A stretch of DNA of 64,000 bases, taken from assembly GCA_025024175.1 (NCBI GenBank), contig QCXZ01000075.1, positions 7,130,001 through 7,194,000 on the forward strand. The letters run 5' to 3'. Positions 46,205-58,040 of the stretch are shown piece by piece. The stretch is from Rhyzopertha dominica (Eukaryota; Arthropoda; Insecta; Coleoptera; Bostrichidae). Position numbers and translations under genes: made by a program. Below the pieces are notes generated by a model. It ran no database searches, had not been told where the DNA came from, and worked only from the letters and a program-made list of their open reading frames with translations. Position 1 is the stretch's first letter, and the number at the start of each line of letters is the position of its first letter.

Positions 46205-46720
46205 TTTACAAAAAAAATATATGAGCCGTATTCCTAAGCGGAAACGAGATAAAGCTTGTAGAAGACTTTTCGCAGATGATCAAACACAAAAAAAGAAAAA
46301 CAAGTTTGTTGGTCCCGATTGAGATCATGGCCAAGTCAACAATGAATCTGATGAAGAAGATGTCATCGATGATGACTATAAAGAGCAGCAAATGGGAGAA
46401 CTGCTTTCAAAAACTTCAACAGGACTTGATGAAATAGAAAAAGATAACATAGGTGAATCTGCTAATCTGAGGTGGTTCCAAGAACGATCATATAGATTAA
46501 CTGCTTCCAATGTTGGTCGTGTTGCATTTTGCCGGAATCCCAATACCTATGACATTTTTGCTAAAAGTTTTGTTCGTTCTCCCTTCAAAGGCAATAAATA
46601 TATGAGTTGAGGCAGTGGTAATGAAGACTTGGTAAAAAAAATTGAAACTTTCACTGGATTTAAAATTAAAAACTGTGGTTTATTTATGCACTGCGATCAT
46701 CAAAATATATTAACAATAAC
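46205..46720 (+). pseudogene. YqaJ-type (lambda exonuclease fold) recombinase fragment
   Basis: Coding-like text with two in-frame or near stops: SRIPKRKRDKACRRLF, an acidic linker, then WFQERSYRLTASNVGRVAFC and, after a TGA (46608), GSGNEDLVKKIETFTGFKIK. The W..R..RLTAS-G pattern followed by a hydrophobic block is the N-terminal part of the YqaJ domain, found in phage-type recombinases and in large insect mobile elements. The metal-binding D..E..K residues further on are missing. Inactive fragment. Confidence 0.55.
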
Positions 46721-47269
46721 TGTCATTTGTCTACATTACTTTACAGAAACAAAAATCATTTTTTTATGATTTTGAGTTTAAGTTTCAACCGACTTCTCTC
46801 TTTATGTAAAAAAAAATCGGCTATTAGTATTATTAATAGTAAGAATTCACTTGGGGGTAAAAAGTACAAGTCAGAGTTGTAAGAATGTAATAAATTTACT
46901 TGGTGTAAAATTAATTACAAGTAATTCAATTGAATTAAAAAAAGAGCTTCACCAGAAAATGCAACTTTTGCCCAAATGGTAAATTACCGTGCTCATAAAC
47001 GGTTGGTCTGTGTGCAATATGCTGTCAATACTCGAGTGACATGTTAGGGGATCATAACTTATCTTGCAGACCAATAGTGCAGCTGCAATATAGTGACATG
47101 CTTTGTTACGTCCACGTGGACTAATTATGTTACCGCCCTAAAAATTTGACTTGACCCAAAACGTATGAACAACATTAATGTTTGGCTAGTTGGCTCATTT
47201 CAGGCATTATAAGTGGAACATTAAACAAGATATGGTTAAATAATTTTTGTTAATAAATATTTTGTAACA

Positions 47270-47480
47270 AAAATATCGTATTGGTTAGAAAGGAAACTAA
47301 AATTTCTACCTTAGCTTATGGATTTTCTACACCAGTCCAATATAGTGACATTACGATGCGTACGACTCAGTCTGGTGTCCAAAAAGGGGGCAGTATCTAC
47401 TTCTTTCTCCAGCGTGAATTGAATGTTAGGATTATAGTTATTAAAAGTGTCCAGGAGTGTCTTCCAATTCAATAGCCAAT
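47270..47480 (-). mobile_element. Penelope-like element E, RT fragment
   Basis: Minus strand reads TLLDTFNNYNPNIQFTLEKE, APFLDTRLSR and ILDWCRKS-x-S-stop-GR. The PFLDT..R then W-RK-S-GR blocks are the segment after the catalytic RYVDD in PLE reverse transcriptases. Neither the active site nor a GIY-YIG domain is present. Confidence 0.6.
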
Positions 47481-47592
47481 TCAAGGCCACCGACTTATTG
47501 TACTTGTATACTACTCCCTTACACGATAACCTTATGGTTTCGAAGATAAACTTTAAACGGGAAGAAATTTTGCCAATCGAACGTTTCAGTGC

Positions 47593-48893
47593 AATTGGGT
47601 ATTTGTCATATATTTATATTTTATTAAATTGCATATTAATAGCTAGCATCTAATCCACAAAACAGCTGTCACAGCTTATAAATTCGAAAAAATGAATCGT
47701 AAGGTGTATTTTTAATATTAAAAGTGTGAATATTTAAAAGGACCGCCAAAACGCGAACATATTGGCCGTGACGTCAGGTGTCTTGTAAATGGTCGCTTGT
47801 TTACATCTGGGGTCAGCGCGGCACGCGTCAGCCTGAGCCCGTCAATTTATCAGTTTGTTGTTTGCGTTCATTTTGTGACAAACGAATTAAACTACGCTAA
47901 GAAAAGGTGAAATACTTATGAGTTATGACTTCTGAAGGCATGTTTATTGTTATGGAATCTGTGTACAGCGACGAGCGGTTCAACGCGGCGGAGATGAGGA
48001 ACGTAAAAGCAACAGCATAAGTGAACTTTTTATCAAATTAACGTAGCATTGATAATTTGATCACAGTGGGTTGTTGGAAACATACTATTTTTAAACATAA
48101 AAATGTAAGAATCAAAAATGTACCCTAAACTTGACATTTATTTTACAGGTCAGAATAAATATTAATTGCCATTTATTTTCAGGGCTCTTGCGCCTCGTTT
48201 CCGGTCTGGTTAACAGTCGAATATATGGGGAACAACGTCGTTCTTTATTATGACATTTCCCTTTATCAACTTAAAACGCACATAATTTTTCATATCCTCT
48301 TCAAGCTATAACAAAATGGAAACTGAATGGTAAACACTTATAACCCCAAAAAGAACAATAAAACTTGCAGTAAGAATTTAGATAATCTCTACAACGGAAA
48401 AACAAACTTTGCGATTTCGGCATATCACGTCTAGGGGCTTTAAACAACATTTTCATACGTTGATAATGTCGAGGAACGGTTACAAACATTTTGTTAGCTG
48501 TACTGACTGAAGTACTTTTATAACCATGTACAAAACAACACCTGTTTTGTTTTCCATACATAATAGATGCTTGTGAAACTACACAAATTACTTTTTGGTG
48601 CGACCTCTTACACTGTCCTTTCAATAAACACCACAAAAAAGCTTTTCCAATACAAGAATGATACTACACTATTAAATAGTACACTGCTCGGTAATGTTTA
48701 CATTACACTTGACGTCACGAATTGAATAACCTTGGATAGAAGCGTTCTGGCGGTGACTCCTAAGATTCGAATTTCAGACCTGAAATTCTCTACCTACAAA
48801 TATTTCTTTTGTTTTTTTAACATGGCGTACGATATATATGCACTTCAAGATTCATTTTACGTAATTTTCAAAAAAAGGTGATAATATTCAATT
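47593..48893 (-). mobile_element. THAP-coding inverted-repeat element, copy 1
   Basis: The left end AATTGGGTATTTGTCAT and the inverted right end ATTGAATATTATC match the ends of the second copy at 54360-55541, where the right end (GATAATACCCAATT) is better kept. The whole 1.3 kb is collinear between the copies at high identity. The minus strand carries a degenerate THAP-domain ORF (48301-48636). I find no target duplication at either copy. Confidence 0.7.
48301..48636 (-). pseudogene. THAP-domain ORF in copy 1
   Basis: Reads RCCFVHGYKSTSVSTANKMF, VTVPRHYQRMK, FKAPRRD and SLFFRCRDYLN. The order Cys..., basic-aromatic helix, RRD, then C-x2-[DH] fits a THAP zinc-finger. The second Cys (GC to GY) and the final His (DH to DY) are lost, so zinc binding is not expected. 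The copy at 55057-55302 is the same protein with other substitutions. Confidence 0.5.
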
Positions 48894-49340
48894 CAATAGG
48901 CTGACACATTATTCGAACACCACTAAAAAAACAAGTGCATTTGGATTCTTTTGAGATACGCCTTAAAATTGTTGCCTAACTTTATTCAGTATCATCACTG
49001 TGTATGAAAATTTAAAGCAGAGTGTACAGATACACCTTTACCTTTAACGAATGTCCCAACATTTTGTTTAAGCAGTTCTTGTAATAAATAAAAAAGAACC
49101 ATTGCATTCTCTTAGACACTCCTAAGTTCATCGCTGCGGAATTTTATTCATTCTTCATGATTTTCTATTTAAATCCCGAAGAACGACGATCGACCAGTAC
49201 GAAAGGTTTAATTTATATGTAATAATAGTAAAACACAAAAATATATTTATGAACGTGTCTTACCTTGTTAAAATGAATGCACCTAAAACAAAAGAGTAAC
49301 AGTTTAAGGTTCAAATACAGTAGTAATGATATGAATAAAC

Positions 49341-49346
49341 TTTATT
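49341..49346 (-). promoter_or_regulatory. Poly(A) signal of the lectin gene
   Basis: AATAAA on the minus strand about 85 bases after the stop codon of the gene at 49431-50013. Confidence 0.6.
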
Positions 49347-49430
49347 TGATAGATGTATTTCACAATTTATCTTATACTGATGTCCGTGTGGTAGGCACGA
49401 ATCGTCATCATAAAGGCTGTAGAGAAATAA

Positions 49431-50013
49431 TCAAATTGGCGTTGGCACAAATATTTGCTTTCCGACTTTACTCTCGTCGTCAACTACAAGTTTGGCACCC
49501 GGGTAAATCTGTCCGGTTTCGATGACCAAAATCAATTTTTTATTAGCAGCGGTAACTACAGTGCCGTCTGCTTGTGCGTACCATCTTTGATTGGCGTATC
49601 CATTCTTGGGGTACGTAATAACGGGGGATTTCGGCTGAGCGACACCTCCACCTTCTACGTCTAATACGTTACTGTAAAACAGGGAACATATAAGATACAA
49701 CTTATTCTGGTTACACCTGTTGTGTTCTAGCAGAAGAGTAACATTTAATGGAACTTTGACAATTTTTTTATTATGCGGTAAAGTATAAGCGGGCTAACCG
49801 CATCCTTCGTATTTTATGAGAAGCATCACAAACAAAATCAATTTTAGTCGCTTACCCACTGCCGGAATTCTGAATGATGAAAGTACCATCGTTCTGCGAC
49901 TCTAGAATCCATTCCTGGCGCTTATCACCTGTTTTGCGTTCGTTAAGTATTAATCCTGCACTCGACGAATCTTCTAGGAAAAAGCCTGAATCTGTATTTA
50001 CAATAAGAGCCAT
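49431..50013 (-). CDS. Ricin-B-type (beta-trefoil) lectin, two exons, 132 aa
   Basis: Exon 1 is 50013-49856, exon 2 is 49671-49431. The intron of 184 bp has GTAAGC at the donor and a pyrimidine-rich TTCCCTGTTTTACAG acceptor, and splits a Gly codon (residue 53). The ATG has A at -3 and G at +4. The protein has three QxW/F-type repeats at residues 33-35 (QEW), 81-83 (QRW) and 125-127 (QIF), about 44-48 apart, and the N-V-L-D-V block at 54-58: a single beta-trefoil of the ricin-B lectin type, expected to bind a sugar. It has no signal peptide or membrane segment, so a cytosolic protein is likely. No enzymatic or toxin domain accompanies it. It has no frameshift or internal stop, unlike almost everything around it. 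A TATA box and poly(A) signal frame it. Confidence 0.8.
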
Positions 50014-50071
50014 CTTTACAAGCTATTGAACGAAGGTACCCAACCTATAGAAATTTGTGCAGTACTACTGG

Positions 50072-50079
50072 CTTATATA
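50072..50079 (-). promoter_or_regulatory. TATA box of the lectin gene
   Basis: TATATAAG on the minus strand, 59 bases upstream of the ATG, predicting a transcript start near 50045 and a leader of about 30 bases. Confidence 0.6.
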
Positions 50080-50099
50080 GCAGTTAGTGGCTAAGAGGC

Positions 50100-53000
50100 T
50101 CTCATATCTACAACCAATTAAATTGACAAGGAAAATATTCGATAGTTTTTAAAGATTTCTAATGCAGCTACTTGTAAGGTACTTATACGCTGGCGTTCTT
50201 AGAAGTTTAAAGTTACGTCATGTATTAGTGTGATTTACCACCTGGATGAAAGCTAAGCCTTGCCAAATTTAACCTCAAAATTGAGACATACTGATATGTC
50301 GTGAACTGAGACTGAGTATACCTTACATGTCGTACTGCACGTGTAATGCGACCATGATTACAGGTACATATTCAGTTTAACAATGAAATTCAAAGGTAAC
50401 ATAGTAGGTATTTTGCTACAAGTGATACTTTGTAGCTGCTGAGCTGCATATTTAGCAATTTACTTTAATCGCACCTAAAATTTAAACTGCTAAAAGTGCT
50501 TTCACAAACGTGTAATACAGTAGTATCTTTGAATACAGAATGTTCTATATTGTATCTTCTATATTCAAATTAGTATATACACCAACCATTAAGTGGCCGA
50601 CCTGAATTACGTCTTAAGACACAAGCAGTTGTGATGTTCTGTTCTAAGCTGTTGAAATAAATTCCAAGCCACTTAAGCCTTATGCTTCAGCAGTAATAAT
50701 TTTAGCCGAGTAGATTTCAAAGTCAAATCTGAACAATGCAACTACAAAATTCTGCCCAACGAGTAACTATAAAATCACTCAAAAAATAAAGCCAAGAAGC
50801 AGTCAANTGGGATACCTGCAAGGGACAACCATCGTCAGTCTGCGTCCATTTACNTTTACTTCAAAAATTCTTTCGATTTATAGGTGATTACGTGTTAGTT
50901 GGTTTCTTTGCTGTCGTTTCGGCTACCGCTGCAATAAGCATTTCGAAACTAGTTTATCGTGGATATAGTTGCCTTTGAGCAAACATACTGTTTGCTCGAA
51001 GACGATTAATTCAATAAAATAATGCATATTCCTAAGTAGGATATCTAGCATATATATTAGAAAAATTAAATTACCTTGAGATTATTTTTTTAAGTTTGAC
51101 AATAACACGGGTACGATTATATTATAAGAAGTTCCAATTATTAATGCAGATAACAAAATAAAAAAAATATTTAAATACATTTTGCGCATATTACCAGTAG
51201 TTTTATTAATGAATCCAATAATGGTGAAGTATTGTATAGGTATTACTGATTGTTTTTAATAATGTCAAAACCAACTAAGACTTATTAGTAGATAATGAGT
51301 TTTTCCGATTTAATAGTCGACATCAATAAAGTATTCTGCAGGCACATGCTTAAATTGGAAATAAGTAATATTTTTATACTTTTACACATGAGGTGTAATA
51401 TTACAGTCAAAATAGATTTAAAAAATCGTACAGCTAATTTGTGAGATATAGCGGTAAAATTATAATAATAACACAATATTAATATTCATTTATTTACAAC
51501 ATTGACAATGATAATTCTAAAAAATATGTATAATGCTAAATAATAATACTAGTATTTCCATTATTAACTTCATATATTGTTATATCTACATCTACATATA
51601 TTTTGTTAATTACAGTCTTTTGAACTATCGATGTTTATGTAGCAAATATAATATTTGAAACATTATATATTTTATTGGAATTAACTACGTATCTTTCAAA
51701 CACTAAATCGTATTCAACTTGTTCCAGCTTCATTAATGTAGTGCTGTTTAACTTGTATTCAAAGCTTTATTAGTCATAAGTAAATTTTTAATTTAAATAT
51801 AAATGGCGACAAAAATTGCAAAATAGAGCAACAATTATTGCATCAATGCTAACACGCTTATCATTATAGTGCATGGTTGGTGGTAATACGCATTTAATGT
51901 CTCTGTATTTAGAAATTTACAAATTTCGCAACTGAACTTTCTGTGTAATTATAAGCTACTCTTCCAAGATACTTGAGATGGGTGCTAAGCACATAAACCA
52001 TCATCGTTGCCTTCACCTATGACAAGATGAGGTTTACCTGCTAAATTCTTTTCATTTATATGTAATTTGCCTTCGCCACCAGGTCCCGACGCTTTCGCGA
52101 GGTAGATTCATTTGTGTTCTTTGATTGTGTACCGATTTGTTGACATCAGCAACAGCTACCAACTTTAGGCCTTCATTTTCCTTTTCTTCGGCCACCTCCT
52201 CATTAACACAGTGAGCAGCAGAATTTTCACGAAAACACAACTTTAATGGCAAAGTACTATGTGATCTTTTACTTTTCTTGGGGACATTTCCATGAAGTAA
52301 CGCATTGCATCAAATCGATATTGCTGGATTTTAGAGTCTCAACTTGACGTGTCAACTCAGGGATTTCTTCATGCAAATATTCTGTGGCTTTCCTGACAGC
52401 AGAAGTATATAGCAAAATAAGAAATTGCCCGCTCATCTGCAAAGTGTTTTTTTCTACACTAGAACGAATATGTAAGCGTACATTAGGTTTATGTATATGT
52501 GTACCTTTAACGTTCGACGGCTTACATTGTCATAATCTTTGTGGAAAAAGCTACCAGTATGCAATTATTATATATAAGAATTTTAATTGTAACGATAAAG
52601 ACTGTAATATTTATTTGCTTTGTTGTTTCGTTCACAGTTTGCTGATGTAAAAGTGGTAGATATGATAAAGTCACGATTTCATAGTTTTATATTTAACTGG
52701 TATATTTTCCTGCTATTGCTGGAATCAGTAATGCGTACATAAACTATCATGAATAAGTGCTGATAAGCCAAATGTGGAAATTTTGTTACCACGAATCTAA
52801 AGTATGCTGGATAATAGATTTAAAAATTTTTAAATCTTTATTAGGCAATTTCTACGTGATACTTGTAAGTATATATTGCTATTGCTTCGCCTAAGCTAAT
52901 ATTCTTTTTTAGTTTTCTTTCATACCACTCATTTATCCATCGTTTATCTAACAAACAATTTCATTTGTCCATGGAAGAATCATTGATAAGTTAATTATGT

Positions 53001-53375
53001 AGACTTTACATTTTTAGGTATTGAGAATGATAAGACTATTACTCAAAATTGTTGGTTACCTTTATTTTATTTTTATATGTTTAGAAATGTTATAACGTTT
53101 ATGTTATCCTCCGTTACAGTTTAGTTTTGTTTCTTAACAAAAAAAATAATACCTTATAGAAATAGACCAAAATGAAAATAGTTTGGATACAAATATTGTA
53201 AGTTCAAGCAGGTATCCAGCTTCACGGCACATTCATTTCCAACCATAAAAAATCTTTTCAAAACTAAACTTCAGCGAGACTTTGATAATCCGCTTTTCGA
53301 ATGCCTTCTTCCCAAGCAATTGTAAAAATAATGACAAGAAGATAATAAAATAAGAGGTAAAATACGTAACAATCG
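50100..53375. other. Long AT-rich stretch without supported gene
   Basis: Possible exception: on the minus strand near 52420-52310 a readable stretch EEIPELTRQVETLKSSNIDL looks like a short coiled coil, followed by a broken ORF to 52052. I cannot link it to a gene. 50900-50980 has a GCCGAAACGAC word resembling a badly decayed ribozyme hairpin. Confidence 0.35.
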
Positions 53376-53379
53376 ACGT

Positions 53380-53620
53380 CGCAGAAATAAGATCTGAAGT
53401 ACCAGTTAGGCAGTTTGGAAGCAAGCTAAGAATGTGCTTTGTTTCATGAATCTTATCAGATATCATTGGATTTCGAAGGTTCTTGAATATGACTGTAGAA
53501 ATGATCATCGTTGCTATCTGATGGAACTCGTAGAACAAAGCGCATTCAAACAATCAGCTTTTTCTCAAGATTCCCAATTAATTCAGAATGCTTCACAATG
53601 AGTGCACCTCATTATATGTA
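53380..53620 (-). repeat. Diverged copy of the 25180-25680 repeat
   Basis: Shares words such as AGAATGTGCTTTGTTTCATG (there GTATGTGCTTTGTCTCACTT) and CAGAATGCTTCACAATGAGT (there the inverted GGATGTTTCACAATGAATG). Same family, older copy; nature unknown. Confidence 0.5.
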
Positions 53621-53624
53621 AAGT

Positions 53625-54355
53625 AATAGATGTTTTTGATACAAGTCGAAAAATAAAACAATTGAACCCGATAATACCGACTGAAAATGTAATATTCGGT
53701 TTTCATAAGCTTGATCTTCAAATAATGCTGACACCATTTTCTCCAATTTTATTCTTATTTGTATTTTCCTTTCAGGTTTAGTCGCCAGTCAGAAATAGCG
53801 GTGTTATTTCGTGTTAAACTATCAACGTGTACGCTTACGACTTTCAAAAGTTTTATTCGGCTCGAGATTTTGGGGCTTGTTTTCAGACTACACTGGAGGT
53901 GGGAGGGAGGGACCAGTTCGACACACTAGAACTCCACCACAGCATCCTTAACTTTATTTAACTCCAGTGAACGCTTAACAGAAAAAGACGGGCATTTTTG
54001 AAGGGACTTTATTTTCGAAGGTTAAGACGACAATACGGTAGAATAAAAAGGGTACGGCATGTAAATCTACAGATTCAATTTGTTGGTGGAGCTAGAAACA
54101 GCATTGAAGGACATGGCCAACAAGTGCATCAACATAGGTGTGCCTTGAGCAAACTTATGAAGGCTGAGATCCTGGAGAGAGACAGATATATTCGATAACG
54201 ATAGAAAGAGAACAACCTATTTTTACAGAACAGCACCATCTAAAAACTACTGAATATTTACGGATAAATTAATGCTTATCTGAAAGATAGAAGACTTAGC
54301 TAGAGTTTAAGTTATTTCACAAACAAATATACTTAAGATTTTTGGCTAAAATAAT
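53625..54355. other. Stretch without recognisable gene
   Basis: A 66-residue basic plus ORF (53998-54198) has no known domain. Confidence 0.35.
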
Positions 54356-54359
54356 TGCT

Positions 54360-55541
54360 AATTGGGTATTTGCCATCTATTTGTATTTTATTAAATTGCA
54401 TATTAATAGGTAGCATCTAATCCATAAAACAGCTGTGATAGCTTATAAATTTGAAAAAATGGATCGTAAGGTGTATTTTTAATATTAAAAATGTGAATAT
54501 TTAAAGGAACCGCCAAAACGCGAACACATTGGCCGTGACGTCGGGTGTCACGCGTCAGCCTCAACCCTTCAATTTATAATTAATTAATTGCGTTCATTTT
54601 GTGACAAGCGAATTAAAATACGCCAAAAAAGTGAAATACTTATGAGTTATGACTTCTGAAGGCATGTTCATTGTTATGGAATTTGTGTACAGCGACGAGC
54701 GGTTCAATGCGGCGGCGATGAGGAATGTGAAAGCAAAAGCAACAGCATAAGTGAACTTTTTATCAAATGAGCGTAGCATTGATAATTTGATCACAGTGGG
54801 TTGTTGGAAACATACTTTTTGTAAACATAAAAATGTAAGAATCAAAAAAAAATTGCCATTTATTTTCTGGGCTTTTGCGGCCGGTCTAATTAACAGTTGA
54901 ATATATGGGGAACAACGTCGTTCTTTATTATTACATTTCCCTCTATCAACTTAAAACGCATATAATTTTTCATATCCTCTTCAAGCTATAACAAAATGGA
55001 ATCTGAATGGTAAACACTTATAACCCCAAAAAGAATAATAATATTTACAGTAAGAATTAAGATGAAAACAAACTTTGCGATTTCGTTATATCACGCCTAG
55101 GGGCTTTAAACAACTTTTTCATACGTTGGTAATCTCGAGGAATGGTTACAAAAATTTCGTTAGCTGTACTGACTGAAGTACTTTTATAACCATGTACAAA
55201 ACAACACTTGTTTTGTTTTCCATGCATAATAGATGCTTGTAAAACTACATAAATCACTCTTTGGTGCGACCTCTTACACCGTCCTTTCAATAAACACCAC
55301 ACAAAAGCTTTTCCAATATTAAACAGAACGCTCCTCGGTAATCTTTACATGACACTTGACGTCGCGAGTTGAATAATCTTGGATAGAAGCGTTTTGGCGG
55401 TGACTCCTAAGATTCGAATTTCAGACCTGAAATTTTCTACCTACAAATATTTTTTTTTTGTTTTTTGTAACATGGCGAACGATATATATGCACTTCAAGA
55501 TTCATTTTACGTAATTTTCAAAAAAATGATAATACCCAATT
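54360..55541 (-). mobile_element. THAP-coding inverted-repeat element, copy 2
   Basis: The ends AATTGGGTATTTGCCAT and inverted ATGATAATACCCAATT form terminal repeats. Collinear with copy 1 (47593-48893), with deletions around 54550 and 54850. It encodes the same degenerate THAP ORF on the minus strand (55302-55057; KCCFVHGYKSTSVS, PRDYQRMKKLFKAPRRD). Both copies lie in the same orientation and together frame the lectin gene. Confidence 0.7.
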
Positions 55542-55919
55542 GCGAGATTTACCTTTCAGATTATTTTTAGCCTACACTTTAACGAGTTTAGCTTATTAGT
55601 TTGTACATAAAAAATAGCTTACGTGAAAATGTCGATAATGAGCTTTCGAATAAGACCATTTTCAATAATATGGGTGCAGTAATTATGGAGTGGTCGTTTT
55701 GTAAAATAATCGTGGTTCTCTTTCTATCGTTACTTTGGATGGACTTTTCTTCTCTCTCTAGAGAATTCCAGCCTTAACTGTAATAAATCTGCACGACTTC
55801 TACTAATTCTTGGCATGTTTTTGAGGACATGTAGGTGTTAAGTGAGGTAGTTACAGAATTTTAGGTAACATATTGAAAACCCTTAGTAAAACAGTTTATT
55901 CCTACAAAACACAGCTTAA

Positions 55920-56841
55920 GGCCAGGTATTTCAGTGAGAGGTTAAGCTTTGGGTTAAAGTAAACTGGTTTTATTTCTAAACCAAAAGTTAAACCCATGAG
56001 CGTATTTCAGTTCACAAATCTGGTTTAGTGAAAATCGGTTTAACAGTCGACAGTTTTAACGTAGGTTGGCGGTACTTTTGTGGTTGCGCCTGCGTCGTAA
56101 TGCTCATAAGCTGATAGTATGTTTACGCATCAGTTCGTTGACCTATAATACTGTTACGGTTCTAAAATGATATTGACAGTATGGAACTTGCAGTTGACCG
56201 TTAACCCTCGTATTAATCCGGTTCGAAATTTTTGGATTAGGAACAAGTTATATATTCGCTTGCTTACCTTCATCAACAAAGAAAAGTGCCAAGACAACAA
56301 CTACAATTTACAAAGGGATCATATTCAGCTGGTTATTCTGGGAAAAATACCGGATTGGGCTTTAAATTCTTTCGTCAGAACCACCAATGCCAAATTTTTT
56401 TGTTAATTGCGAACAACTCCTAACTTCTTGCTCTGCAATACCTACATAAATCTTATTTTGAAGTAGTTTTACCAAATCGATTCCTTTGTTTCGAAATTTT
56501 TAGTGCGAAAGTACGTCGTTCTTCATTATTACCAAGGGCTTTTTTACGAGTGATATAAAAAGTAACCCACAAAACAGAAATATACGCAAAACACAAAACT
56601 GCACGCTGTCACAACAAACCGAAACGAAATGCAGTTAGTTCAACAAATTTGAAGTCCTCGTTTCGCGGAGTGCGCAGGCTTAATCCAAAAATTTGGTTTA
56701 ACCCTCCTCGACGGGTTGGTTTAACTTGCCAAGGAATTTAACCCGGTTATACTCGTAATCGAGTACTGAAATACGCTGCGCAACTGGTAAACTAGTTTAT
56801 CTTGACAATTTTGGTTTAAACCTTGACTGAAATACCGGCCC
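55920..56841. mobile_element. Non-autonomous PIF/Harbinger-like transposon (922 bp)
   Basis: The ends GGCCAGGTATTTCAGT and (inverted) GGGCCGGTATTTCAGT are flanked by TAA on both sides (55917-55919 and 56842-56844), the 3-bp duplication typical of PIF/Harbinger. Both subterminal regions repeat GGTTTAA/TTAAACC many times. The inner 79-residue ORF (56167-56406) has no domain I can name. Confidence 0.75.
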
Positions 56842-56849
56842 TAATTCTG

Positions 56850-57235
56850 CTTTATACTGAGTGACATTTATTACAGTTTCCATTCAAAAGAAATCAAATT
56901 TGTGGCCTGCCTGGACATTTAGATCACGAGCATCCGGTGATATGGAGCCTAATCTATTCTCAGTTTCTAATTATATGCGTTTAATAACCATCAAAAATTA
57001 AATATAGTCAAATCTATTAGTTCTCATTTTTGCTAATAACCAGGACGTTTTAAAGCCATCTAAGCATATTCTAATACATTCTGGTAAGGTCAGCAGGTTA
57101 TTATAATTTTGTTGTGGGTGAAAAAACGCCTTGCTGATCTTGTGAACGTGACAACTTTAATAATCAAATACAAGGCTTCATAAAATGGCATGATGAACCT
57201 GACACAGGCAATTCCTCAAATATGGGTAGTTTCGC
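56850..57235. other. Stretch without recognisable gene
   Basis: AT-rich; no ORF or repeat of note. Confidence 0.4.
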
Positions 57236-57239
57236 CTGT

Positions 57240-57790
57240 TAACTACGCCGAATTATTAAATTCGGTCCCTGGTTGCCGCGACAGTAAAAACTTGTGTTCA
57301 GTCCCGCGAACGGGCAGCTTTTATGTGTATTACAGCGCGAAATGCCTGCGTATGCCGTCATAAAGTGACTTTCATAGTTTTTTAAATGGACGCCGGCGCT
57401 CGGACTAACTGCATTTATTTTTAATGCGTTGAACTTTATGGCCTGCGACGTTTTATGGGGCATCCGCTTGTGTGCGTCAGCGATTTGCATAAAAACTTGA
57501 CGCTCACCTATTTCCGAGGAAGAGGTCTTTTATGGATCAGGCAGGGGTCGGCAACGCACTCTTTTTTCGAGAGGAATGCTTTTGTTATGGAGAACTTCCT
57601 TTGCGCCATTCAGAAAATCTTAAAATGCAATATTTGCGAAATAAGGTCGAGGCGGACTCATGTCGACAAAATATTAGCCAAAAATCTGCCGCGCTTTTTG
57701 TCATTGCTGGATTTGTTTTTCATCACTGCGCTTATGCTAATTGCGGGTGAGGTGATTCGTTCCCATTGTGCTGACGTTAAGTGAAGTTTA
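57240..57790. other. CpG-rich island, function unknown
   Basis: Overlapping plus ORFs (57455-57784, 109 residues; 57532-57750) and a minus ORF (57239-57490). None has a known domain, and open frames are expected in this composition. The repeat shared with 3241-3450 follows at 57899. Confidence 0.4.
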
Positions 57791-57898
57791 AAGACCTGTG
57801 ATTAGGGGATGAAATTTGGCACAGTCAAATTCTTGGATAAAGAGACGACCTAGAGTTTGGAGCACTGCTTACTTTGGTTCCTAAGTGAAACAACTACC

Positions 57899-58040
57899 CC
57901 TAATTGCCGCGAGGCGGCGGGGGTTAGACTGGAGAGTACCATTTCACTGTAACTGATAAACATAATAAGACACGGGGGATGGGTAACATTATGTACCTAT
58001 TTAATAAAAAATCAGTTTGAGTTCAGTGTTATTACTGCTA
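57899..58040 (+). repeat. Interspersed repeat, empty-site relative of 3241-3450
   Basis: AAACAACTACCCCTAATTGC continues across the point where, at 975/3241, mariner copy 1 interrupts AAACTTAG-TA...TA-CCCCTAATTGC. It therefore shows the uninterrupted TA target. Confidence 0.6.

Noticed and set aside
50905..50970. GCCGAAACGAC hairpin (minus) as a ribozyme
   Set aside because: The stem and GAAA are suggestive, but the CTGANGA box is not recognisable; left out of the ribozyme list.
53233..53553. 106-residue minus ORF with a hydrophobic stretch, possible membrane protein
   Set aside because: Lies within the repeat family shared with 25180-25680, where the frame is not conserved.
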